Both the position numbers and the translations under genes were made by a program. Below, piece after piece: positions 26,620 through 35,315 of a stretch of 64,000 bases of DNA. Source of the DNA: Lysobacterales bacterium. Lineage in GTDB: Bacteria > Pseudomonadota > Gammaproteobacteria > Xanthomonadales > Xanthomonadaceae. Numbering within the stretch: position 1 is the stretch's first letter; the number at the start of each line of letters is the position of its first letter. Under the pieces are notes generated by a model. The model was given only the letters and a program-made list of their open reading frames with translations. It was not told the origin of the DNA and made no database searches. The stretch spans positions 1 through 64,000 of the forward strand of contig JAATFG010000013.1 in NCBI GenBank assembly GCA_015655355.1. The letters are read 5' to 3'.

Positions 26620-28664
26620 TGCTCGCGGTGCTGCGCGACCGGCAGGCATGGCTGCATTCGGCCAAGTCGTTCCTGGCCGCGATGCTCGCGCTGTACGTGG
26701 CGCTGGCCTTCGCGCTGCCGCGTCCGTACTGGGCGATGGCGACCTCGTACATCGTGATGCAATCGGCCCTCGGCGGCACCCGTTCGCGCGGCCTGTACCG
26801 CATCGCCGGCACCTTCATCGCCGCGGTCGCGACGGTGCTGATGCTGCCGAACCTGGTGCAGACGCCGCTGCTGCTGGCGCTGGCGTTCTCGCTGTGGCTG
26901 GCGCTGTGCGCGTTCCTGTCCCAGCTCAAGCGCGGGCCGTCATCGTACGTGTTCATGCTCGCGGGCTATACCGTGGCGATCATCGGCTTCCCGGCGATCG
27001 CGCAACCGGAAACCATCTTCGACGCCGCGGTGTCGCGCAGCGAGGAAATCACCGTCGGCGCGCTCAGCGCGATCCTCGTCGCCGCGGTGGTGTTCCCCAC
27101 CTCGATCAAGCCGATGGTGCATCGCCGCGTCGACGACCTGCTGCGCGACACCGCCGCGTGGTGCGCGCAGGTGCTGGCGGACAAGGGCAGCCCGGCCGCA
27201 TTGCGCAAGCGCATGGCCGGCGACCTGCTGCAACTCGACGCGATCATTCCCTTCGCCAAGCGCGACGACCCGCGCAACGGCGCGCTCGACGAATGGCTGC
27301 GCGAACTGCGCGCGCGCCTGCTCGGCCTGTTGCCGGTGCTCGCCTCGGTCGAGGATCGCCTGCGGCGGATCGGCGCCACGCTCGGCGCCGACGACCCGCT
27401 GCGCGCGCTGATCGGGGAATTGCGCGACTGGGTGCAGCGCAACGACGTGCCGACGCTGCAGGCCGCCGACGCCTACCGCGCGCGCATCGCCGCGCTGCGC
27501 ACGCAACTGGGCAGCGACGACACCAGCCTGCTGCGCGACACCTTGCTGCTGCGCCTGGGCGAGATGGTCGAGCTGTGGTACGACGGCCGCCAGTTGCAGG
27601 CCTCGATCCACGACGGCGCAGCGCCGCCGGACGCGATCTTCGCGCTCGACCTGCGCCACCTGTCGCGCTTCGACAACTTCCATTACGACTGGGGCATGAT
27701 GGTCTTCGCCGCGCTCGCCGCCGGCGCCACCTTGTTCGGGTATTGCGCCGTCGCCATCACCATCGGCTGGCCCGGCGCGGTCAACGGCGCGGCGATGGTC
27801 GCGGTCAGCGCCGCGTTCTTCGCCGCGCAGGACGATCCGGCACCGAGCATGCGCAGCTTCCTGGTATGGATGTCGGTGTCGATCCTGTGCGCCGGCGTGT
27901 ACCTGTTCGGCATCGGCCCCTACATCCAGGACTTCGCCATGCTGGCGCTAGTGCTGACCCCGTATTTCCTGCTGCTCGGCCTGCTGGTGACGCAGCCGAA
28001 GTACACCTCGGCCTGCACCCTGCTGATGGTCAACCTGTGCAGCCTGCTGTCGATCGACAACATCAACCGCGCCGACTTCGGCAACTTCGTCAATTCCTCG
28101 CTCGCCACCTTCCTCGGCATGCTGTTCGCGCTGGTGATGACCCGCGTGTTCCGTTCGGTCGGCGCCGAATGGACCGCGCGCCGGCTGGTGCGGCAGGGCT
28201 GGGGGCTGCTCGCCGAAGCGGCCGAAGGCCACGGCCAGCAGGACCGCGACCGCTTCCTGGTGCGCATGCTCGACCTGCTCGGCCTGCTCGCGCCGCGCAT
28301 TTCCGCGTTGCCGGCGGAGAGCGAAATCGCCGCGGTCGACATGCTCGACGAAGCGCGCATGGGCCTGAACATCCTCAACCTGCGCCGCGCGCGCAACGGC
28401 TTGCCGGCGGTCAACCGCGAGCACGTCAACGACCTGCTCGCCGCCATCGCCGCACACTACCGCGCCCGCCAGCACAGCGGCCACGCCTTGCCGCCGCCGA
28501 CGGAACTGCGCAGCGCACTGGACGCCTCGCTGGAACGGCTGCGCGCCATCCCCCACGGCACCGCGCGCGACGAAGCGCTGATCGGCCTGGTCGGCTTGCG
28601 CTACGGCCTGTATCCCCGGGGGCCGCAGGCACAGCGCGAGCCGCACGCACCGCTGCCGGCGTGA
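26616..28664 (+). CDS. FUSC family (AaeB-like) efflux permease
   Basis: LYVALAFALPRPYWAMATSYIVMQSALGGTRSRGLYRIAGT; duplicated TM modules. Confidence 0.92.
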   Translation: MMLAVLRDRQAWLHSAKSFLAAMLALYVALAFALPRPYWAMATSYIVMQSALGGTRSRGLYRIAGTFIAAVATVLMLPNLVQTPLLLALAFSLWLALCAFLSQLKRGPSSYVFMLAGYTVAIIGFPAIAQPETIFDAAVSRSEEITVGALSAILVAAVVFPTSIKPMVHRRVDDLLRDTAAWCAQVLADKGSPAALRKRMAGDLLQLDAIIPFAKRDDPRNGALDEWLRELRARLLGLLPVLASVEDRLRRIGATLGADDPLRALIGELRDWVQRNDVPTLQAADAYRARIAALRTQLGSDDTSLLRDTLLLRLGEMVELWYDGRQLQASIHDGAAPPDAIFALDLRHLSRFDNFHYDWGMMVFAALAAGATLFGYCAVAITIGWPGAVNGAAMVAVSAAFFAAQDDPAPSMRSFLVWMSVSILCAGVYLFGIGPYIQDFAMLALVLTPYFLLLGLLVTQPKYTSACTLLMVNLCSLLSIDNINRADFGNFVNSSLATFLGMLFALVMTRVFRSVGAEWTARRLVRQGWGLLAEAAEGHGQQDRDRFLVRMLDLLGLLAPRISALPAESEIAAVDMLDEARMGLNILNLRRARNGLPAVNREHVNDLLAAIAAHYRARQHSGHALPPPTELRSALDASLERLRAIPHGTARDEALIGLVGLRYGLYPRGPQAQREPHAPLPA

Positions 28665-28736
28665 GCACGGCAGCGCGCGGCGCGCGATCCGTCGTGGCAG
28701 AATCGCAGCTCCACCTCGCGCCGGGGAACGCGTCGC

Positions 28737-29618
28737 ATGCCCACGCCCAACGACGACTTCGCGCCTGTCCAAGACACGCCCGATCGACGCGTGCCGAACG
28801 CAGCCGCGCCCGATGCAGGCGTAGCGCTTGCCGCGCGTGCGCATCTGGCGCACCTGAGCCTCGACAACCGCGCGGTGCGCCTGTTCGTGATGCTCGGCGC
28901 GTTCCTGTGCGTGGACGCGGTGCTGGCGGAATTCATCGGGGTCAAGATCTTCGCGCTGGAAGACACGCTCGGCATCGCGCCGCTGAACTGGAACCTGTTC
29001 GGCACCCACGGTTCGCTCAACTTCACCGTCGGCACGCTGTGCTGGCCGTTCGTGTTCATCCTCACCGACACCATCAACGAATTCTTCGGCGCGCGCGGCG
29101 TGCGCTTCATCTCCTACGTCGCGGTCGCGCTGATCCTGTACGCCTTCGCGTTCGCGTGGCTGGCGATCCATGCCGCGCCGGCGGGATGGTGGATCGGCGC
29201 CAGCGCCAACCAGGGCGTGCCCGACAACCAGGCCGCGTTCGCCGCGATCTTCGGCCAGGGCGAATGGTCGATCCTCGGTTCGATCGTCGCCTTCGCGCTC
29301 GGCCAGCTGATCGACGTGGCGGTGTTCTTCCGCATCCGCAAGCACACCGGCGAACGCATGGTGTGGCTGCGCGCGACCGGCTCGACCGCGGTGTCGCAAC
29401 TGGTCGACAGCTTCGTCGTGCTGTACATCGCCTTCGTGCTCGGCCCGCAGCACTGGCCGACCAACCAGTTCCTCGCCATCGGCACGGTCAACTACGCCTA
29501 CAAGATGCTCGCCGCGGTGGCGATGATCCCGGTGCTGTACGCCATGCGCCATGCGATCCGCTGGTATCTGGGCCACGAACTGGAAGAACACCTGCGCCTG
29601 GACGCCGCGCGCGATTGA
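28737..29618 (+). CDS. queuosine precursor transporter (YhhQ/VUT family)
   Basis: CWPFVFILTDTINEFFGARGVR; ALGQLIDVAVFFRIRKHT; STAVSQLVDSFVVLYIAF. Confidence 0.9.
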   Translation: MPTPNDDFAPVQDTPDRRVPNAAAPDAGVALAARAHLAHLSLDNRAVRLFVMLGAFLCVDAVLAEFIGVKIFALEDTLGIAPLNWNLFGTHGSLNFTVGTLCWPFVFILTDTINEFFGARGVRFISYVAVALILYAFAFAWLAIHAAPAGWWIGASANQGVPDNQAAFAAIFGQGEWSILGSIVAFALGQLIDVAVFFRIRKHTGERMVWLRATGSTAVSQLVDSFVVLYIAFVLGPQHWPTNQFLAIGTVNYAYKMLAAVAMIPVLYAMRHAIRWYLGHELEEHLRLDAARD

Positions 29619-29713
29619 GCCGCCTCGCCGCGAGACGGTGACTTTCTGCACGCTTGCACCCTGCGGCCTTCTGCCCGCACCATGCGGGAATCACCATCGC
29701 TTGGGGAAGTCCG

Positions 29714-30601
29714 ATGTTGCAGATCCGCTCGCTGTCCAAGACCTACGCCAACGGCGTGCACGCCCTGAAAGGCATCGACCTGGACATCCCGCGCGGGATG
29801 TTCGGCCTGCTCGGCCCGAACGGCGCCGGCAAGTCCACGCTGATGCGCACCATCGCCACGCTGCAGGACCCGGACACCGGCAACATCGTGCTGGACGGCC
29901 TGGACATGCTCGCCGACAAGACCGCGGCGCGGCGCACGCTGGGCTACCTGCCGCAGGAATTCGGCGTGTACCCGAAGGTGTCGGCCGAGGACATGCTCGA
30001 CCACTTCGCGGTGCTCAAGGGCGTCACCGCGCGCGGCGAGCGCAAGGAGCTGGTGCAGGCGCTGTTGCAGCAGGTGAACCTGTGGGAAGTGCGCAAGCGC
30101 AAGCTCGGCACCTTTTCCGGCGGCATGCGCCAGCGCTTCGGCATCGCCCAGGCGCTGATCGGGCAGCCCTCGCTGATCATCGTCGACGAGCCGACCGCCG
30201 GCCTCGACCCGGCCGAGCGCAACCGCTTCCTCAACCTGCTGGCCGAGATCGGCGAGAACACCGTCGTGATCCTGTCCACCCACATCGTCGAGGACGTCAC
30301 CGACCTGTGCCCGCGCTTCGCGATCATCGCCACCGGCCAGGTGCGCCTTAGCGGCGAGCCGCACGAAGCGATCCGCGCGCTCGACGGCCGCGTGTGGCGC
30401 AAGACCGTGGACAAGGCCGAACTGGCCGCGCACGAACAGGCGCACAGCGTGCTGTCGACGCGACTGGTCGCCGGCCAACCGGTGATCCACGTGCTGAGCG
30501 ACAGCACGCCGGGCGACGGCTTCGCGCCGATCGCGGCCGACCTGGAAGACGTGTATTTCGGCGAGCTGCGCAAGGCCGCCGCTCCCGCTACGGAGGCCTG
30601 A
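29714..30601 (+). CDS. ABC transporter ATP-binding protein
   Basis: Walker A GPNGAGKST, signature FSGGMRQRFGIAQAL, Walker B LIIVDEPTAGLDP. Confidence 0.96.
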   Translation: MLQIRSLSKTYANGVHALKGIDLDIPRGMFGLLGPNGAGKSTLMRTIATLQDPDTGNIVLDGLDMLADKTAARRTLGYLPQEFGVYPKVSAEDMLDHFAVLKGVTARGERKELVQALLQQVNLWEVRKRKLGTFSGGMRQRFGIAQALIGQPSLIIVDEPTAGLDPAERNRFLNLLAEIGENTVVILSTHIVEDVTDLCPRFAIIATGQVRLSGEPHEAIRALDGRVWRKTVDKAELAAHEQAHSVLSTRLVAGQPVIHVLSDSTPGDGFAPIAADLEDVYFGELRKAAAPATEA

Positions 30602-30604
30602 GCC

Positions 30605-33600
30605 ATGCTGGGCCAACTGCTGAAAATGGAGCGCCGCCTGCTGCTGCGCAACGGCGTGTTCTGGATCGTCGCGCTGGTGTTCGGCGCGCTCGGCTTCGCG
30701 ATGCTGGCCTCGGACAACGTCAGCTACGGTGGCGGCGTCGGCAACGTGATGCGCAACGCGCCGGCGATCACCGTGGTCGTGCTCGGTTCGCTGAGCGTGA
30801 TGAGCGCGCTGCTGACCACGATCTTCATCGGCGGCATCGCCCTGCGCGATTTCGAGCAGCGCACCGCCGAACTGTTCTTCGCCACGCCGATGCGCAAGGG
30901 CACGTATCTGGCCGGGCGCTTCGGCGGCGGCTTCCTCGCCAGCGTCGGGGTGATGCTGTTCGTCGTGCTCGGCCTGTGGCTGGGCAGCAAGATGCCGTGG
31001 CTGGACGCGGCGCGGCTGGGGCCGACGCCGTGGGCCGCCTACGCCTGGGGCTTCGGCGTGCTGGTGATCCCGAACCTGCTGTTCCTGTCGGCGCTGCTGT
31101 TCCTGCTGGCCACGGCGACGCGCTCGATGCTTTATACCTACATCGGCGTGATCGGGTTCTTCGTGCTGTGGACGGTGTCCGATTCGCTGACCTCCGACTT
31201 GCAGACGCGCTGGATCAGCGCATTGCTCGATCCTTCCGGCGGCGACGCGGTCAGCCAGCACATCCGCTACTGGTCGAGCGCGCAACTCAACACCCGATTG
31301 CCCGCGCTGACCGGCCTGCTGCTGGGCAACCGCGCAATCTGGCTGGGCGTCACCGCGCTGCTGCTGTGGGCCGCCTACGCGCTGTTCCGCGCCGACCGCG
31401 AAGGCCTGAAATTGCCGTGGCGGCGCAAGAAGCCCGGTGACACCGCCGCGTCCGCCGACAGCGCCGGCCTCACCTTGCCTGCGGTATCACTGCGCACGAA
31501 CGCCGGCGCGCGCTGGACCCAATTCCGGCAGCTGGCGCGCTTCGACCTGCGCCACGCGCTGCTCGGTGCACCCTTGCTGGTGATGCTGCTGCTGTGCCTG
31601 ATCGTGCTGTTTTTCGAGTTCCGCTCCGGCGGCTTGATGTACGGCACCGACGTCTATCCGGTGACGGCGCGCATGCAGTCGATGCTGAGCGGCGGCATGA
31701 GCCTGTTCCTGATCATCGTGCTGACCTTCTACGCCGGCGAACTGGTGTGGCGCGAGCGTGGCATGAACGTCGCCGAGGTCGCCGACGCCTACCCGACGCC
31801 GGACTGGCTGCCGCTGGCGGCGAAACTGACCGCGCTGGCCGGGATCGTGCTGGTGTTCCATGTCGTCGGCACCCTGTTCGCAATGGGTTACCAACTGGCC
31901 CATGGCTACACCCAACTGCAGCCGCTGCTGTACCTGCAAGCGCTGTTGCTGGACGTGATCCCGTTCCTGCTGGTCGCAGCGCTGGCGGTGTTCCTGCAAG
32001 TGCTCAGCGGCAACAAGTTCGTCGGCTACCTGCTGATGATCGTGTACCTGGTATCGCGCATCGCGCTGCCGATGCTGCATTTCGACCACGCACTTTACAA
32101 CTTCGGCAAGGCCAGCCCGATTCCGTATTCGGACATGAACGGCTGGGGCCATTTCGTCGGCCCGAACCTGTGGTTCCGCGCCTATTGGGCGGCGCTGTGC
32201 GTGAGCCTGCTGGCGCTGGCCGCGGCGCTGTGGCCGCGCGGCAGTTCGCTGCACTGGCGCGACCGCCTGCGCCAATTGCGCGCGCGCCTGCACGGCCCGC
32301 TGCTCGGCACGGCCATCGCCGGCCTCGTGGTTTTCGGCGCGCTGGGCGGCCGGATCTTCTACAACACCAACGTGCTCAACCGCTACGTGCCAGGCGACCA
32401 GGCCAAACAGGAAGCGGCCGACTACGAGAAGGCCTATCGCCAGTACAAGGACCTGCCGCAACCGAAGATCGAGGCGATCAGCGCCAACGTCGACATCTAT
32501 CCGGAAACGCGGACCGTGCACGTCAAGGGCAGCTACCGCATGCGCAACGCCAGCGGCGCGCCGATCGCGCAACTGCACGTGCGCATCGACCCCACCGCCG
32601 AGGCGCAACTGGATTTCCCCGCGCACAGCGTGGTCAAGGCCGACAAGATCGCCGGCTACACCATCTACAAACTCGACACGCCGCTGGCGCCTGGCGCGGA
32701 AACCGAATTCGGCTACGACCTGACCTACAAGTCGAGCGGCTTCCTGCTCGACGGCAGCGACACCAGCGTCGTCGGCAACGGCACCTTCCTCAACAACTTC
32801 GCGGTGCTGCCGCAATTCGGCTACGACGAAGGCCGGCAACTGGAAGACCGCAACGACCGGCGCAAGTACGGCCTGCCGGAATTGCCGCGGATGAATCCGA
32901 TCGGCGACACCGCCGCGTATGCCGACAACTACCTCGGCCCGAACCGCGACTGGGTGGATTTCGACACCACGGTTTCGACCAGTGCCGGGCAGATCGCGCT
33001 GGCGCCGGGCTACCTGCAACGCGAATGGACGCAAAACGGCCGCCATTACTTCCACTACACCTCGGAAGCGAAGGTGTTGCCGTTCTTCTCGTGGCTGTCG
33101 GCGAACTGGCAGGTGAAGAAGGATCATTGGAACGGCGTCGCCATCGAGGTCTATTACGACGCCAAGCACCCGTACAACGTCGAGCGCATGATCGACGCGA
33201 CCAGGAAAGCGTTGGATTACTACACGCGCAATTACGCGCCGTACCAGTTCCGGCAGTTGCGCATCCTCGAATTCCCCGGCTACCAGACCTTCGCCCAGTC
33301 GTTCGCCAACACCGTGCCGTATTCGGAAGGCATCGGCTTCATCGCCGACGTGCGCGACAAGGCCGACATCGACTATCCGTTCTACGTCACCGCGCACGAG
33401 GTCGCGCACCAGTGGTGGGCGCACCAGGTGATCGGCGCCAACGTGCAGGGCGCGACGATGATGAGCGAATCGCTGGCGCAATACTCGGCGCTGATGGTGA
33501 TGGAACACGAATACGGCGCGCAGAAGATGCGCAAGTTCCTCAAGTACGAACTGGACAACTACCTGCGCAGCCGCGCCGGCGAACGGGTGGCCGAACAACC

Positions 33601-34183
33601 GCTGGCGTTGAACGAGAACCAGCAATACATCCACTACCGCAAGGGTTCGGTGGTGTTCTACGCGCTGAAGGACGCCATCGGCGAGGACACGCTCAACAAG
33701 GTGCTGGCGCAATTCGTCCGCGAACACGCGTTCAAGGCCGCGCCCTACCCGACCACGCGCGATTTCCTCGCCGACCTGTACGCCGGCACCGATCCGAAGT
33801 TCCATCCGTTCATCCGCGACCTGTTCGAGCGCATCGTGTTCTGGGAGAACCGCGCGGTTTCCGCCGACACGGTCAAGCGCGCCGACGGCAAGAACGAAGT
33901 GACGCTGAAGCTGAAAGCGGAAAAGCATGTCGCCGACGGCAAGGGCAAGGTCACCGACGAGGCGATGGACGAATGGGTGGACGTCGGCGTGTTCGCGCGC
34001 GCGCCCAGCGGCAAGGAGGACGACGAGAAAGTGCTGTACCTGCAGAAGCAGCACGTCACCCGGACCGACACCACGCTGACATTGGTGGTCGACGAGGCGC
34101 CCTACGAAGCCGGCATCGACCCGTACAACAAGCTGGTCGATACCGATTCGGACGACAACCGGATCAAGACGGTGCTGAAATGA
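30605..34183 (+). CDS. ABC-2 type permease fused to an M1 family metallopeptidase
   Basis: 1192 aa; multi-TM N-terminal half; C-terminal HEVAHQWWAHQVIGANVQGATMMSESLAQYSAL (HExxH...E). Confidence 0.93.
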   Translation: MLGQLLKMERRLLLRNGVFWIVALVFGALGFAMLASDNVSYGGGVGNVMRNAPAITVVVLGSLSVMSALLTTIFIGGIALRDFEQRTAELFFATPMRKGTYLAGRFGGGFLASVGVMLFVVLGLWLGSKMPWLDAARLGPTPWAAYAWGFGVLVIPNLLFLSALLFLLATATRSMLYTYIGVIGFFVLWTVSDSLTSDLQTRWISALLDPSGGDAVSQHIRYWSSAQLNTRLPALTGLLLGNRAIWLGVTALLLWAAYALFRADREGLKLPWRRKKPGDTAASADSAGLTLPAVSLRTNAGARWTQFRQLARFDLRHALLGAPLLVMLLLCLIVLFFEFRSGGLMYGTDVYPVTARMQSMLSGGMSLFLIIVLTFYAGELVWRERGMNVAEVADAYPTPDWLPLAAKLTALAGIVLVFHVVGTLFAMGYQLAHGYTQLQPLLYLQALLLDVIPFLLVAALAVFLQVLSGNKFVGYLLMIVYLVSRIALPMLHFDHALYNFGKASPIPYSDMNGWGHFVGPNLWFRAYWAALCVSLLALAAALWPRGSSLHWRDRLRQLRARLHGPLLGTAIAGLVVFGALGGRIFYNTNVLNRYVPGDQAKQEAADYEKAYRQYKDLPQPKIEAISANVDIYPETRTVHVKGSYRMRNASGAPIAQLHVRIDPTAEAQLDFPAHSVVKADKIAGYTIYKLDTPLAPGAETEFGYDLTYKSSGFLLDGSDTSVVGNGTFLNNFAVLPQFGYDEGRQLEDRNDRRKYGLPELPRMNPIGDTAAYADNYLGPNRDWVDFDTTVSTSAGQIALAPGYLQREWTQNGRHYFHYTSEAKVLPFFSWLSANWQVKKDHWNGVAIEVYYDAKHPYNVERMIDATRKALDYYTRNYAPYQFRQLRILEFPGYQTFAQSFANTVPYSEGIGFIADVRDKADIDYPFYVTAHEVAHQWWAHQVIGANVQGATMMSESLAQYSALMVMEHEYGAQKMRKFLKYELDNYLRSRAGERVAEQPLALNENQQYIHYRKGSVVFYALKDAIGEDTLNKVLAQFVREHAFKAAPYPTTRDFLADLYAGTDPKFHPFIRDLFERIVFWENRAVSADTVKRADGKNEVTLKLKAEKHVADGKGKVTDEAMDEWVDVGVFARAPSGKEDDEKVLYLQKQHVTRTDTTLTLVVDEAPYEAGIDPYNKLVDTDSDDNRIKTVLK

Positions 34184-35256
34184 TCCGTCGCCGGCTCGCC
34201 ATGCTCGCGCTGGCGGCGGCGGTTGCGTCGCCTACGTCGCAGGCGCAAGTGGAACGGCGTGCCGCGACGCAGGCGCAAATGCGGCAGGTCGACGCGCTGA
34301 TGCAGCGTTACCACGGCAAGGTCCCCGGCGCTTCGCTGCTGGTGCTGGAAGATGGCCAAGCCGTCGTGCGCAAATCGTATGGCTATGCCGGCTTGCAGGA
34401 CGGAGTGAAAGCCACGCCGGCGACGAACTATCGCCTCGCTTCGGTCAGCAAGCAGTTCACCGCCGCGGCGATCCTGCTGTTGCAGCAGGACGGGAAACTT
34501 TCGGTCGACGATCCGATCCGCAAGTGGTTGCCGTCGCTGCCGCCGAGCGACGACGACATCCGCATCCGCCACCTGCTCAGCCACAGCTCCGGCCTGATCG
34601 ACTACGAAGACGTGATGGACCAGGACCAGACCTGGCAATTGCACGACGTCGACGTGCTGCACCTGCTGGAAAAACAGGACCGGCTGTATTTCCCGCCGGG
34701 CACCGACTACCGCTACAGCAACAGCGGTTTCTGCCTGCTCGCGCTGATCGTCGAGCAGGCCAGCGGCGATTCCTTCCCGCACTTCGTCAAGACCCGCATC
34801 TTCGACCCGCTCGGCATGGCGAACTCCGTCGAACACGTCGAAGGCGCGGACACGGTATCGAACCGCGCCTACGGCAACAGCTTCATCGACGGCCAGTGGC
34901 AGCGCACCGACCAGAGCAACACCAGCGCCACGCTCGGCGATGGCGGCGTGTATTCCAATATCGACGACCTGGCCAAGTGGGACGCGGCGCTGTACGACCA
35001 GCGCCTGCTGTCCGACGCCTCGCGCCACGCGATGTTCACCCCGAAGACCAAAACCACCGAGCCCGACGTGCCGTATTACGGCTACGCCTGGCGCATCGAC
35101 GGCGACGCGCTCTGGCACAGCGGCGAAACCATCGGCGGGCGCAACGTCATCGTGCGCAATCCGAAGCAGCACCTCAGCGTGGTGATCCTCAGCAATCGCA
35201 ACGATCCGGAACCGCATGCGACGGCGAAGGCGATCATGGCGCTGTTCGCACACTGA
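34180..35256 (+). CDS. serine hydrolase (beta-lactamase/class C family)
   Basis: Signal peptide; SxxK LASVSKQFTAAAILLLQQDGKLSVDDP; YRYSNSGFCLLALIVEQ; 4-bp overlap with upstream gene. Confidence 0.92.
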   Translation: MIRRRLAMLALAAAVASPTSQAQVERRAATQAQMRQVDALMQRYHGKVPGASLLVLEDGQAVVRKSYGYAGLQDGVKATPATNYRLASVSKQFTAAAILLLQQDGKLSVDDPIRKWLPSLPPSDDDIRIRHLLSHSSGLIDYEDVMDQDQTWQLHDVDVLHLLEKQDRLYFPPGTDYRYSNSGFCLLALIVEQASGDSFPHFVKTRIFDPLGMANSVEHVEGADTVSNRAYGNSFIDGQWQRTDQSNTSATLGDGGVYSNIDDLAKWDAALYDQRLLSDASRHAMFTPKTKTTEPDVPYYGYAWRIDGDALWHSGETIGGRNVIVRNPKQHLSVVILSNRNDPEPHATAKAIMALFAH

Positions 35257-35315
35257 CGTGCGCCAGTGAACGCGCCTCGCAACCGAACCGGGCCGCCCCG
35301 CGCCACAATACGCGC

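Noticed and set aside
31487-34054. 855-aa minus-strand ORF opposite the permease-M1 fusion
   Set aside because: Antisense shadow ORF with His/Arg/Gln-rich composition.
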